A DNA stretch of 64,000 nt from NCBI GenBank assembly GCA_965153455.1, contig OZ234497.1, positions 20,267,872 through 20,331,871 of the forward strand. The letters run 5' to 3'. The notes under the pieces are model-generated. The model did no database searches. It was not told where the DNA came from and saw only the letters and a program-made list of their open reading frames with translations. Source of the DNA: Sphagnum compactum. Its lineage: Eukaryota > Bryophyta > Sphagnopsida > Sphagnales. The translations under genes were made by a program, and so were the position numbers. Position 1 is the first letter of the stretch; every line of letters starts with the position of its first letter. Positions 50,901 to 63,209 of this stretch are shown piece after piece.

Positions 50901-51706
50901 AACAGAAGAAGCAGAAGCTGAGCCTGTTATCAGCCATGAACATAGGATCACACAGACATCAGGATTCAAAGACGTCCAGTACTCTTCTAAGAAATCATGT
51001 ATTCTTTCTTCCCTATACAATCTAGAGGCCTCTAAGAAACCTGTGTCAAATCTAGTGGGCACGGGTAGTGTCTTTTGGGTTGGTTTGAGTTTAATTGCTT
51101 CCTTCATTGGGTACATTATAGTTAGATCTTTTCTAGACCATTGTTACTACAGTCATGGACGTGTGTCTTGGTCATTGCAAGGTTTCTTCAGTGTAGTTAG
51201 CCTTGTTTTAGGTACTGTAGTTTTTGGTGGGACTGTCATTGCTTTGTGGAAGAGAAGTGTGGACCAGATCAAAGTAGTAGATTCTGAGAGTACACAGCGA
51301 CTTATCGATGTGGACAATGATAGCACCATACTTGCGAATGAGTGTGGAGATCATTTGGTGTTTCCATCAGATACCCACATTGGTCAAAGACCAAATCTGA
51401 AAGGTGACAAACAAAATCCCTCCTGTCTAGGCTTTCAACTGCTGGGTTTTTTCATTTGAGCTTGAGACCTAATGATCATTTCTCTTTCTCTGTGGAAACA
51501 CCTCAGCCAGTTATGATGTTTCTTTTGCAGGGCTTTTTGAGATGAGCACGAAGCAACAAAGGGGCAGTGTAAGCGTAGGAGTCCTTGTCTGTGGACCTGA
51601 AAGTCTTGAAACAAGTGTTGCTGAAGTATGTCAATCGCTGAACTCCAATCATGACAAAACCCATCAAGTCCGATTTAATTACCATTCCGTCAGTTTTGAC
51701 CTATGA
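47967..51706 (+). CDS. FRO: ferric-chelate reductase (FRO family), 756 aa, 8 exons
   Basis: Exons: 47,967-48,183; 48,563-48,656; 48,767-48,982; 49,164-49,398; 49,565-49,892; 50,059-50,314; 50,655-51,403; 51,531-51,706. All introns are GT-AG, every phase matches, and the total is 757 codons including TGA. The protein is a membrane flavocytochrome passing electrons from NADPH through FAD and two hemes to Fe(III) (or Cu(II)) chelates. An N-terminal membrane helix begins near residue 28. Heme histidines are His224/His238 ('YHVWLGNF', 'TLHGLSY') and His298/His311 ('YSHQLY', 'ALHVGD'). FAD binding is by 'HPYSVTS' (386-392). NADPH binding is by 'VEGPYG' (436-441), 'LVAGGIGITP' (455-464) and 'VLVCGP' near the end. 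An acidic Glu-rich loop and two extra hydrophobic segments lie in exon 7, and the end 'HSVSFDL' is family-typical. Length fits the family (about 700-750 aa). Plasma-membrane versus plastid location cannot be decided. Confidence 0.93.
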
Positions 51707-53442
51707 GATTTTATTGCCAAAGTCAAAATCTTTTGCATTAGCATTGCTCAATACTTGAAGTAGCAAGTTCCAAAAGAGAACTATAAAAGTAGTGCCTGAA
51801 GTCCAACAGATTTAGCTCAAATCAGTTGTGACATTTTTTTTTCAAATGTATTGAAATGTGCAATTTTGCAAAGTCCTTCCATCGATGCAAGACTTGGTTT
51901 TTGTTGGGTTTTGTTTGCCCTCTGCAATGTTTCTTCAAGCTTTTGATTTCCACTTTTAGTCCTATGTTCCCAATTCGCCTTGGAGAGAGACTATACTATG
52001 TCATATGTACATTCATTACAAATCCTACTACTTTTACATGAATCCAAATAATTCTTACTCTAGGAACAATGTCAATTACAAATTCACATATTCTCAAGCT
52101 TTCATTTTCATCAAACAATGTGAAAAGAGAAGTATATGGAAAATTGAAGTCTATGGAATTGTGCTCATCAATTTTTCAACTAGATCTTCACACAAATGAA
52201 AAACCCATTGTCTATGCTCTACGTGATCAAATCCCAATTTTTCTTAAAGTCCAAGTTGGTTTGTATCACAATTGAAGCAAATTTACTAGAGGATTCTAGA
52301 TTGGCATGATCCATCAAACTTCTTGCCATCATTAAATCCATGAACACTTAACTAATTTACGACAAATTAGTGGGGATGCCTGTGTTATTCATAGGGTGCA
52401 ACAATAAAAAGACAATTTAAAGCTAAGTTACTTTGTCTTTTGTTTCATGAAAACAATTGAAGGAGCTCAATGAGTAAACTCAAGTACTCTTCCATTTCAA
52501 CACAAAGAAGAAAAATGGAAAAATTTGAAAAAATTCATCTTTCTTTTTTTTCTTAATCATGTTGAACTTTATAGGTAAGTTTATTAACACAATACAAAAA
52601 TCATTATCTTTTCCCTTAGTTGACCTATTCTTTGGTTGTCAAGAGTGCTCTTATAATTCTTTGAAAATTTGAATGGACTTAAGGAGTGTAGACAACGACC
52701 ATTATGAGGGGCTTTGAAATTTGTGTATTGTGTGAATTTATAACAAAAGTGACATTTTCTTCAAGATGTTTTGTCATATAACTTTTCTTCCTTGCTTTTT
52801 TATTTCCTTTCCTTTGTTTTTTTAGAAATTAACATGTGCATTTATCTCTTATGTTTTAATGTAAATTAAACTAACACAAATCTTGACATAAGAGGATAGA
52901 GGAATGATCCAAGGTTTTTGTTTTTTTGCACATTCTTAAACAAAAATCAATTATATCCAAGTTCAAACTATGCAATGGGATTTGGAAACCTTTGATGTGT
53001 AGCTTTAGAAATTGATGATTGTAAAATTATAACATGACAATTAAATTATTTATTATCAAAAACAAATGAGGTGCAAACATCTTGGTAACTTTCACACAAA
53101 TTCTCATAGCAAGGGTAAAAAGTAAATTGGTGGTAAAAATGGTAGCTCTAAAGGTAGAATTGAAAGGGCATTGGAAAGGCTTCTAAGTAAGCATGAACAA
53201 CTCAAATAGACAAACAATATTTTAATGATATAGATGAGTTTGCACACAATGTGTAAATCCTCAACGGCAAAGTGTTCTTCTTGAATCCTAAAACAAATAA
53301 ATTTTGTGAACAACTCTTTTTAGTCATAATTCATCTTTCTCTCTCTCAACACAAAACACACGCCATCGACAAATCAACTTTCTTCTTGGTTCATACATCA
53401 TGGTTAGCACATTTAGACCACATCCTCGCATCATAATTGTTA
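51707..53442. other. FRO 3' region and AT-rich spacer
   Basis: The first few hundred bases are likely the FRO 3' untranslated region. The rest is AT-rich without a supportable gene. Confidence 0.5.
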
Positions 53443-53850
53443 TAATAGAGTTATCCGTAAAGTAACCCTGTCTTCACCCTGTCTTTGGGCCTCCTTTCAC
53501 CCCCTATCCCCTCTTTCAAAGGTATCCGCAAAGTAAAGACATTTTTATTAAATCTCTATGAAATGCTGAAACTCAGCATTTAATGCACGAGGTTCGAGAT
53601 TAACTATAGTAGTTGTACAGTTAGGAGCAGTGAAAATATATGTAGCAGCAATGGAGGCGCTCGGGAAAAAGGAAAGACAAGATGAAACTCAGTTTATCAC
53701 CAAAATTGATGGTTTTCTGAGTTTCATCCCCCCTTGAATGCTAATGTACTTTTTTTGCACGTTTTTTAAAAATCTCACCCTGGGTATGACCAAACTTAGA
53801 AGTTAGGGTTTTGGTGCTGTGTTTTTCTTACTTTATGGATAACTCTAATA
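53443..53850. mobile_element. MITE-like element, 398 bp, TAATA flanks
   Basis: The left end GAGTTATCCGTAAAGTAA (from 53,448) is mirrored by TTACTTTATGGATAACTC (to 53,845), with one mismatch in 18. TAATA lies directly outside both ends (53,443-53,447 and 53,846-53,850), consistent with a target duplication. Inside is a second hairpin pairing GATGAAACTCAG near 53,679 with CTGAGTTTCATC near 53,717. No coding capacity. The superfamily is uncertain because a 5-bp duplication is not diagnostic. Confidence 0.75.
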
Positions 53851-55379
53851 CCCAGAAAAAAATAACTTGAGGGCAATGATGTTTTGTGGGGAGATATTTT
53901 TTCTTAAAGCATCACCACCCACTAACCAATATACACAAGCACAAGTTTATTACATTCCATTGATGTTATAATTTTCTATTGACACTTCTACAAGTAATTT
54001 TGCCTTAGATGTGATCACCAAACTTCCTACCATGGACAAAATCTCAAAGAAATATTTACATTAATAACTAAGGAATAACATATGTACCACAACTACTTGA
54101 ACCTCCCACATTTTTTAACTGACATTTAAACTATAATTCAACCATAATAATCTTGACGAACACATTTGATGATTGTCAATCATGAACCATTTATCAACAT
54201 TAAACTTGTTGCAATTTTCATTACAAATATAGTTGATAGATATTCTTCAACTCACATCATTGTATAGATTTAAGCTTTGAACAAAAACCTTCACTACACA
54301 TGCAATTTTTAATAACAAGGAAATGTCGAAGGACATCAAGTTTCATCTATTAAATTGCACCCCACTCTTTGAAGCAAACGAAAACATTTATGTGAGAGAA
54401 TTTTCATACCGCCATGGCAATAATGTTCACACAAATAAATAATCCTTCAACACACCTTTTAGAGTTTACAATTCATATTATAAAACAACATGACATTGTA
54501 CACTTTACATCCCATTTGCATTTTCACAAGTAATACATGACATAACAACCTTACCATAGAAACAACCAAATATTTCTTGGAGAAAATAATGATAAGAATA
54601 TAAAATGAATTAAATATAAAAATTGCACATTAGAATACAAAAACTTTGTATCATCAAAAGTTAACTTCTTGTCATTATTACAACTAAAATATTACCCATC
54701 TATGCTTGAACATAAGCTTCATCATCATGATTAAAAAAAACATCTTACAAATATATAAAACATTTTCCATTCATAGAAATACACATTAATTAAAATGTTT
54801 ATATTATGCCTTTGTGGTCACAAAGGCACGGAGATCCAAGTTTTGAGATCATCTTCTAATTTAACATGTTACTCGAGTAGGAACAACTTGGACAAGGTCC
54901 CAAATGTTGACAATGAATTTTGAACTACCCAATCTCCTTGTTTAAACTTTTGTTCAATTTACAAAAATGCCTTTTTAGTCAACGGTCTTTAGCAACACGA
55001 TGGAAAATTTTGAGTTGTTTTCAAGATTTTCCATCACATTCATACTTTTCATGACATACAAAGATTGTGACTAGTATAACATGATAACCTTCAATTTGAA
55101 CAATTGCACATTAAAATAACTTATTCATCATGCAATGTTAATGAAATCAAATATCATACATATCACAAGGTGATTTCAAAGATAACATATATTAGAGATA
55201 TCCTTAAAGTCACACCTTGTCTTATGTTGAATTTCATGTTGACTTTCTCCATTCATCTTAACTTTGCACTTTTCTTTAAAGTCTAGCAAATAAGGACCCA
55301 AATTCAAAAACCAAGCATGAGCACATGGACATTTCTTATGAATTGTAATTACATTTTGTGTACTAGGGGTCTATTGACT
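53851..55379. other. AT-rich spacer
   Basis: No supported gene, repeat or RNA. Only short frames in very AT-rich sequence. Confidence 0.55.
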
Positions 55380-55590
55380 AAAAAGTCTACCTACTTACCT
55401 AGGCTACCTACCCTCCTACTTATCTTCCTCTTTAGGATACTTACCCATCTATTACTACCTATTTAGGTTACCTACCTACCCATCTACTTATCCAACCACC
55501 TAAGCTACCTACCTATTTAAGGTACTTAGATACCTACATAGGCTAGCTAAACTACTTACCTAAGTCACCTAATACCCACCTATGTTATTT
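55380..55590. repeat. second CCTA-type tetranucleotide array
   Basis: Degenerate CTACCTACTTACCTA-type sequence interspersed with AGGCTACCTA and 'aagctacc' words. It is the same motif class as the array near 680-1,010 but more decayed. Confidence 0.7.
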
Positions 55591-57456
55591 ATTTATATTA
55601 TTTATCTCAAATAATAACTCAAAAGTGTTTCTTTTATTTCCATTATAAGTAGGGGATGGGGGACTATATTAATTTTATGTCAAATTAGGTGTTATTTTTA
55701 GTTTGGTCCCCTATGTTTTCAAGCTTAAAAATGAACATTATAATTTCAAATCATGTGTCTAGTTTGGGCCAAACTAAACGTGTAAATCCCATGTTTGTGT
55801 TCCTTTAAGAAAATCTTGACTAAATAATAAAACAATGCCTCAATAAAAAATGATGATCCCATACATTATTCATCTTAAATGTCAAAAAAACAAAGCTTAC
55901 CCAACTACCACCCATTTTGAGGCCTATTATTATTACTTAATTTTGAAGGTCATGATTTTCATATTTAGTATTGTCATTTTACTTTTTTATTGCACCTCCA
56001 ATTAAACAAGTGTCAATATAACAATTTATTGCATGGTTAATTTCCCATCCAATTATCAGATCCTATTGTTCTATTCATTTGTAGAACCTTTATTAGATTT
56101 TGATTATTATAATTTCCCAAATCTTCATGTGATTGAAAATTCTAAAAAGATCATTTCTAAACTTAGTTATTTAGAATTGCTTCAAATACATATGGATTTG
56201 AATCCATACCCACATCAACATTGAAAGAATTTTCATGCATCATTATTGATTTTCATGGTGAATAATAGTCTTCTAAAACTCCTACCTCTTATAAACACAT
56301 CCCTTTGAAAATGTTTTTTTCTTTTCTACAAATCACTACCATCTTATATATATATATATGGCATGTGTTTAAACTTGTTATTGTACACAAGGATGGAATA
56401 TCACATCTTGAGAATATTTCAAGAATAATTTTGCTATCACACCTTTTTGTTTTTTTCAAATTTCATTTGGTTTGATCTTCAATGTTGTCTTTGGTTTTAG
56501 ATTTATCAAACATTACCAACAAGGTTACTCATTCACTTGTAGAATCATTCAAGCTTAACATCTACTTAATCAAGATTCTTACATACTTATTATAGAAATT
56601 TCAATTCCATAGGGGAAAATCACTTCAATCATTTAATAATCTAATTGAAGAATTTTGAGGGAAAAAACAACGTTCAAAAATTATGCTTGCAACTGTAATG
56701 CTTAAAATGTGTTTTAAAAAATCTTAAAGTTGCTTCATTGATTTAGGTCTTTGTTAAATTAACACAAGTAAATACAAAACCTTATTAAATTTAGGGTTTT
56801 AAAAGAGGATAAACAATTCCCTTTGAGTTTTGTATTTGAATAAGTCCTCAACATTGGAAATGTCCATATAAAATGAGATTTTTTTTCTTATTTTCACTAA
56901 AATGCACATTATGCTTAATTAGGTGTACATAATAGCTTAATCAATCAAATAACCAACCATTCAATTAAATAGCATGTGGTGTCAACTACACAATACAATT
57001 ATGCATCTCTTCCCATTAAACATTGGAGTGATAATATTATGCATCTCTTTTCATTTTACATGGGATATGATACTACTCCTTCAAATGCCCATTTAGAGAT
57101 TGGAATGATATATACATATCATGCTTTAAAATAAAAAGAATGATAGTTTGTGCACAATCACCTAACTAACTTTTAATTGCAAAGCACATAATGTCAATTA
57201 TGCTTTGAAATTATGTATCTATGTTGCCATTCCACATTGGAATGATGTTGAGCCCCTCTATTTTTTATAAAGTGAGGTTTAAAGTTTATGGCAACCTATT
57301 GCCATGTTTATGAACTTTCTTATTGGCCACAAATCATTTTGTGAAATGTTTAAAGCTTTTGTGTTTTATAGAGGGGATTTTGAGTAAATTTTTCTAAGAT
57401 TTGAAATAGGTTTTTTAAGGACTTGGAGTAGTGGATTTTAATGGTAGATTTAAGGA
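55591..57456. other. AT-rich spacer
   Basis: No supported gene. A short (AT)n run lies near 56,346-56,360. Confidence 0.5.
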
Positions 57457-60400
57457 TTATTTTTTTGAGGCTAAATGGTGAAAATTTGCGACATTGAAAC
57501 TAGTTATGTTTGGGGTTTGACTTTGACTATGACCATTTTGAATTGCCATAACATTTAAGTTGTGAATGTCAACATTTCTAAGTCTAGGATCATTGCTTGG
57601 AATAGTGATAAGCCTCCCATTTGAATTGAGACTTGACAAAGTTGTGAATGAGTGTAAATAAAACAATTTTTTTGTAGTAATGATGTGGAAAAACATTTTT
57701 ATTTTCATCAACATGATTCATAGTTTTGAATTTGGGAAAGAAGCCAATTTTGTTAAGGGTCTATTTTCAAAATACATTGTTGTGATCATAATTATAAACA
57801 ATATGTTGTGATCACAACAACCTAATGGAAAACCACTTAAACAAGACCTTGTTCCTTGTTGCATGGATGGGCACTTTCCATTGGAGAGTTGCAATTGGGT
57901 TGAAAATGTGTACATAATCAATGTTAAATTTTTTTAAAACATTTCATATGTCATGAACTTTTTAGAAATTTTTTGAAAAAATATGTTACCATGAAAAAAA
58001 ATGGTAGATGTCACTATATGGTTATTCACAATTTGATTCATAGCTATCACAACTTTTGCATTTGATCAATGTCTAATTGGTAAAATTGTGAGGTGTTTGT
58101 GAGTAAAGCTAATTGAAACAAATGTGATGAAAATTTGATGTTGGGGAAGAATGTGTAATCATAATAGCCTAATAATGGAAAGGTGTACTTACTAAAAGAA
58201 TGTGATTGTATATGATTGTGATGAAGAAGTTGATAATGTCGATGAAAATTATAGGTTATTATATGTTACAAAACTTATTTACTAAGTGGGTAGGGTTCGA
58301 GTGTTATAATGATGCCTTGTCCATCTTCCATTTTGTTTGTTATTACATTCTTCAACAATGTATTTTAGTGTGCCATACAAGCATCATACTACTAGCATTT
58401 TTTCAAAGTGCTTTCTTCACATTGAGGGTTTTCAAATGGTACAAAGAGCACACCCTGAGCACACCCAATTTCTTTACATATTTTAATTTTGATTTTATAA
58501 TATCTTTGATGAGAAGATTATTTGAAATTCAAAACTCCACTATAGGTCTAAACATCATGTGTCTACCCTAATTCACCCCTACTCATCAAGGGCTTTCCAA
58601 TGGTACCAAAAGTTGCATTAGAGGGTGCTTTGGTTTGGGAGATGTCAACATAACACCTTCTTTAGTAGATGTGAATAATATGGGCAATAAACTTAGTAAC
58701 ATAATGTACTAAAAACATCCAGATGCATTATGTTTATCTAGAGACATTTGGTCACATTGAAGTTTCTGAGTCTACATTCATGTGGGTGTATGTTTGGCAA
58801 TGTGATAATATCAATGTTTTTGTAAAAAATACCACTATCATACTTGCAAACATCTTGTAATCAATTTCTAAAGATGTATCTTACAAAAGCTTCTCACGCA
58901 AGTATTGGTTCTAAACTTCCATGTTGACCAAAGATGAGAGTGTTCTACGACATGTCAACAAAACCCAATCCCCATCTATGTGGATTGTGTGAAACAAGAA
59001 ACAAATTAACTCTATGTGATAATTCAAATGTGATTATCTTAAGAGGAGCTAATTTGGTCAAGGTTTTCTTGATTCACATTTTCATCCTTGCATAACATGT
59101 TGCCACACAAATCATGTAGGAGTTATTTTATGACATCGTTGATATTATCCTTTGATTTCACATCCTCCAAAAAACTAGATTTGTCATATTGGTTGTGGAA
59201 CAAATGATAGAATTTTTGGCACAAAGTGGTTTTCCCAATCCCACATGTTCCAACCAAACCAATAATAGATTTCTTTTGCTTTGTCAATCAATGCCACCTC
59301 ATGACATGGCAAAGGTGGAAGCAATATATATTTTTGTCAAAATTCACAAAATATAGGTCATTTATATGTCATCTTTCTTATTTAATAACCAATATGTATG
59401 ACATTGCATATGCGATACACATCAAGTGTGCTATGACCTAATGTGTATCAAATTACATGAACATATATGAAATCAAAAGATTTAGATTTGATGTTTTTAC
59501 CTCCATACATATTTTCAAACAGTTTAACAATAAATAATAGCTTGGACGATCCTTGTTTTGTGGCTTGCAAATTGTCAAGTGATTAGCATCCTTAATTTTG
59601 TAATGGTTGTTGTTTGATAATTGAATAGTCGAGGCATATGGCATTAAAATTCCCTGCATGTGCAAAAGATTAAGTTAATGGAACTCATTGACTTGTTTGA
59701 TCATTTATGCTTTAACTTATACATAACATAGGAATTCCAAATGGTGGTGGAAACTAAGTTTAATAACTATTGATGTTTGAATTAGGATGAAATATTTTGT
59801 GTAAAAGTAATTTCCTTCAACCCTTTGGCAAGAAAATTATGTAAATACATCACAAAGTTATTAGTTTTTAATCTCATTTATCTTACATGTTTTAATGATG
59901 TTATGATTTTCTTTACAAATATTTATATGGAATTGATTTGATGAAGGGAAAATTTTTAACATATTTCTTGATGTTTGAAATCAATCAAATTTCCTTTCCA
60001 TCAATAGTAATTCATGAAACAAAGTTCACAAAACATATGACCCATTCCCCACATTAATATATTCACACTAGTTTAAAAACATTGTTTTTCGACTTGTTTT
60101 AGACGACTAAAAGTGTCTTTTGCGACTATTTTTGATAAAAAATAATTGCAAAAGACACTTTTAGTCGCCTAAAACAACTTGAAAAATGGGGTTTTTCTTT
60201 CTAGTGTCAAAAGTATTGAGTCATGATCCCACACAAGTTTTGACAATACAAAAAATGTTCAACTAACGAATCAAGTTAAATAACTTTTAATGTGGTGAAA
60301 TGAAAATCTTACCCAATTCTCGTTGAGTGGTAATCCTTCGCCAAATGCATAAATGTTAAGGTCTTCATGAACGGCATTTTAAAAATTTGTTGAAAGGTGT

Positions 60401-61640
60401 TCCATTTATGGGTTAAAAGATTATTTTTAAAAAAAAACCATATTTTGTTGCATATTCATTCAATGTCTTGATTTGTTGATGTTTCCAAGTGAAATAATTT
60501 GATAAAGATTGGGTACCACCAACATGTGGTACACTATAAAATACTACACCTTTAACATTGTTCAAAAATGTCTTACAACATTTGTGTATTTCATCATCCA
60601 ATTCATTTTTAAACCTTTGATGTACATGTTTGCGAGCTTCAACTACCAAGCTTTTGAATACAAGACGTCCAAAACTATAAGCAACTAATGCCACCGGTCC
60701 ATCCCAAAGGGATTGATAACTACAAAATATTCAACAATACACAAAAATTTGTTATCAACATTGTATTAGCATGTACAAATTTATCCTATTATACTTGAAG
60801 GGCAATTTTCCAATTCACACATCACCTAAGCCATAAGTTCATAATTGATTTGCTTATCATTTGTCATTTTTCATATATTGACTCCATTAATCTACTTAAA
60901 AAATGTGACAACCATGTTTTGGTAAAGCTATTATTATGTACAAGTATGTATGTGTTTACATTCTTGTGTTTATGTACAATTCATCTTCTATGTGTTATTT
61001 TGGAAATATTGTTGAAATAAAAAGAATTTAAAACTAAAAATAATTGAAAATATTTTTTTTGTAATGAAATGGATGCAAATTTTCTATACATGTATTAATA
61101 TAATATAATTCAATTCAATTCAATTGCATTACCACAGATAAAGCTTCAAAAAACGCGAACTAAAAATTGCCATAAAAACCAAACTAGTTGTACCATGAAC
61201 TTATAATATGAACATAGACTTTGCTATTATCTTCAAATAAGAACATTTGCATTTTAGCCCCGTTTTACATTTTCCTACATGAATCTAACGATTCAAATAA
61301 ATTGAAACTTGTTGGTGTGTGTCACAATACTAACACACATGAACAATTAACTCGTGTAAAACATTTAAAAAATTCTAAAGCTGCAAACAATTATCTTTAA
61401 TGTACATAAAGAGTAGTAATTAATGTGTTCATAAATAGAGGAGATTGTCATACCTTTAATTTGTAACCAAACTTTGAATGAGGTTTTTGCCAATTTCAAT
61501 CACATCATTGTGAATACTTGCCACAATGTTAGAATCATAGGAGAATGATAAAATTCGAACATAAGGAGAACCACAATCAGCACGATTGACATCTGGTGGT
61601 GCAAAGTGCAAACATGTTGGGTCCGAGATCTCAGGCCTTA
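57457..61640 (-). pseudogene. HNL-like receptor relic: alpha/beta hydrolase + NB-ARC (+ possible LRR)
   Basis: Exon-like segments follow one protein on the minus strand. About 61,600-61,454 ends 'VIEIGKNLIQSLVTN', one stop, then a donor GTATGA. A second, starting at 60,719, carries the SERAC1-like hydrolase core 'AYSFGRLVFKSLVVEA' and 'GVVFYSVPHVGGTQ'. It runs through a frameshift to 'HEDLNIYAFGEGLPLNENW' (donor at 60,312). The next, 59,653-59,501, has 'DANHLTICKP' and keeps phase. An NB-ARC start near 59,290 has 'GTCGIGKTTL' (P-loop, 59,225-59,251) and 'SFLEDVKSKD'. A leucine-rich-like end near 57,714-57,457 is tentative. The nucleophile elbow reads A-Y-S-F-G instead of G-x-S-x-G. Stops and frameshifts make it non-functional. 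Hydrolase-NB-ARC-LRR (HNL) receptors are known from liverworts and related plants as intracellular immune receptors. Confidence 0.7.
60063..60209. mobile_element. CACTA-ended foldback element, 141 bp, TCA duplication
   Basis: The element runs from CACTAG (60,066) to CTAGTG (60,206), flanked by TCA on both sides (60,063-60,065 and 60,207-60,209). The arms pair over about 60 bp: GACGACTAAAAGTGTCTTTT on the left against AAAAGACACTTTTAGTCGCC on the right, with a short loop. CACTA ends and a 3-bp duplication fit a non-autonomous CACTA (En/Spm) element. It sits within the decayed hydrolase/NB-ARC gene, between two of its exon remnants. Confidence 0.9.
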
Positions 61641-62015
61641 GCTTAGTGAAAGCGAGTAAATTTTTTGGCTCACTTTTGGTTTTCTGACTTGCTTTGTGTT
61701 ATGGTGCCCGCAACCAAGTCTGTTGTTTGTGAAGGAATTGGGGAAACCTGTAATCAATGCATTGGCCACAAGAGTTGGTGAATTGGCTTCCCAAATTTGA
61801 TGGTATCCTTTTCTTCGGCCTTGGGGCCAACACAAGGTGATAAAGTTCAATATTTATTAGTAACTTGGGGGGCAGATTGAAAAGAATTTTTTTTTTCTGT
61901 TTTGGCCTTGACTCCTAGTGTAATTTAGCATTTGGGGGCTGATTTCAACTTTTGCACCAATAGGAATGCGTGATTTTGAGTTGAACATGGGGCTCAACTC
62001 CTATTGTAAAGTGGG

Positions 62016-62230
62016 CCTAAGAGCAGCTCCACAAGTGCTGGGTATATGGCTCTCCCTAGACAGTAAATTTTGGCTCAGCAGAATGGCTTTGGCCTGGACA
62101 TAATACCGATCATTTGCATTGTCAGTTTTAGTGTGGGGTTGGGGAAAAAAAAGAGAAAAGAAACTAATCCTGGTTTTGGGAATTATTGTGTTCCATTGCA
62201 ATATACTCTCAGAGCACCTGTGGAGCTGCT
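62016..62230. mobile_element. MITE-like element, about 209 bp
   Basis: The left end AGCAGCTCCACAAGTGCT (62,022) is mirrored by the right end, whose reverse complement is AGCAGCTCCACAGGTGCT (ending 62,230). The TIR continues imperfectly (GGGTATATGGC against GAGTATATTGC). The terminus resembles that of the 313-bp MITE at 4.4 kb. A clean target duplication is not visible. Confidence 0.7.
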
Positions 62231-62235
62231 TGCCT

Positions 62236-62332
62236 ACGACATCTAAAGGATGATTTTACCTACAACATCTAAAGGATGATTTTAACTACCTATCTGATTT
62301 TACTTACAACATCTAAAGGATGATTTTAACTA
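62236..62332 (+). repeat. 27-bp direct repeats, three copies
   Basis: The phrase CATCTAAAGGATGATTTTA occurs three times, with 'cctacgac', 'cctacaac' or 'cttacaac' before it and 'act' after it. The copies lie directly next to the end of the MITE-like element. Confidence 0.85.
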
Positions 62333-62533
62333 CAACAAAAGAGGTGTTTTGTCAAGTGATTTCACTAAATTTTGAATGAATTCACTAGTTTAAGTAATTA
62401 GTTAAAAAATAGTGAATTCCCTGATCTAATGAATAGGGGAGTAGTGAATTGCACCCACATTTTCTAATAATTAAAAAGCAAACACAAAGCGTTTGTAACT
62501 TGGTACCAGAATAGATGCTGGTTTGATCAAGGC

Positions 62534-62571
62534 ATAATATTTGTACCTGGTATACCAGACACAAATATTAT
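62534..62571. other. 38-bp palindrome
   Basis: Outer arms ATAATATTTGT and ACAAATATTAT enclose a perfect core CTGGTATACCAG; the halves differ only by the two dinucleotides between arm and core. With 17 of 19 positions paired it can form a cruciform or hairpin, or bind a dimeric factor. No gene is adjacent. Confidence 0.85.
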
Positions 62572-62972
62572 CAGTGTTTTTCCTTCTCTCTCTTTTTTTT
62601 TTTTTTTCAATTTTCTGGTTTGTAAACTTTGTCAAAAAAATATCCATTTATTTATTGAGCATTTTTTTCCCGAATTCACACTTTTAAAACGAATTTTTCC
62701 CAATTTCTTCCCCAATTTTTATTTTTTTTAACTACATTGCGAAAATTCACCAAGAGAAAATCACTTTTCAGAACACAATTTCTTTTGGTTTTTCCACTCC
62801 AGATTTTATTTGTTATGACCCTCCTCCATGTAATTTTTCCTTCTCCCCCCAAGCTGCTCTAGTCATAGCCACTGGCCACGGCGAACCAGCACCTACACTG
62901 GTACACTCACCATCTTGAGCAAGGCATCTTAGAGGCTGTCTTTTGTCGATTCAGAGACTCTGATTTTGTCGA

Positions 62973-63141
62973 AGAGCATTTCCATCCCAAAACTGTAAAC
63001 AACTCCAAACCTTAGAATTAAACCTTAGATTAAATAATTTAAATAATAACCTTATTTAATCTCCAAACCTTAGATTAAATAATTTAAATAATAACCTTAG
63101 ATTAAATAATTTTAGGATTAAATGATTTAGTGGAGATGCTA
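62973..63141. mobile_element. possible decayed MITE with internal tandem repeat
   Basis: AGCATTTCCA (62,974) and TGGAGATGCT (to 63,140) form a short imperfect terminal inverted repeat of the AGCATCTCCA type. Between them ACCTTAGATTAAATAATTTA recurs (63,009, 63,066 and 63,093, the last partial). Evidence for mobility is weak. Confidence 0.4.
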
Positions 63142-63209
63142 CATGTATCTATACTGTTTTGAAGCTGCCCGCAAAAACTTTGGGATTTTTTTTACCGTGG
63201 TTCAAGTGT

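Noticed and set aside
58206-58571. 121-codon plus-strand frame
   Set aside because: It is opposite the receptor relic, in AT-rich sequence with hydrophobic low-complexity translation and no homologue recognised.
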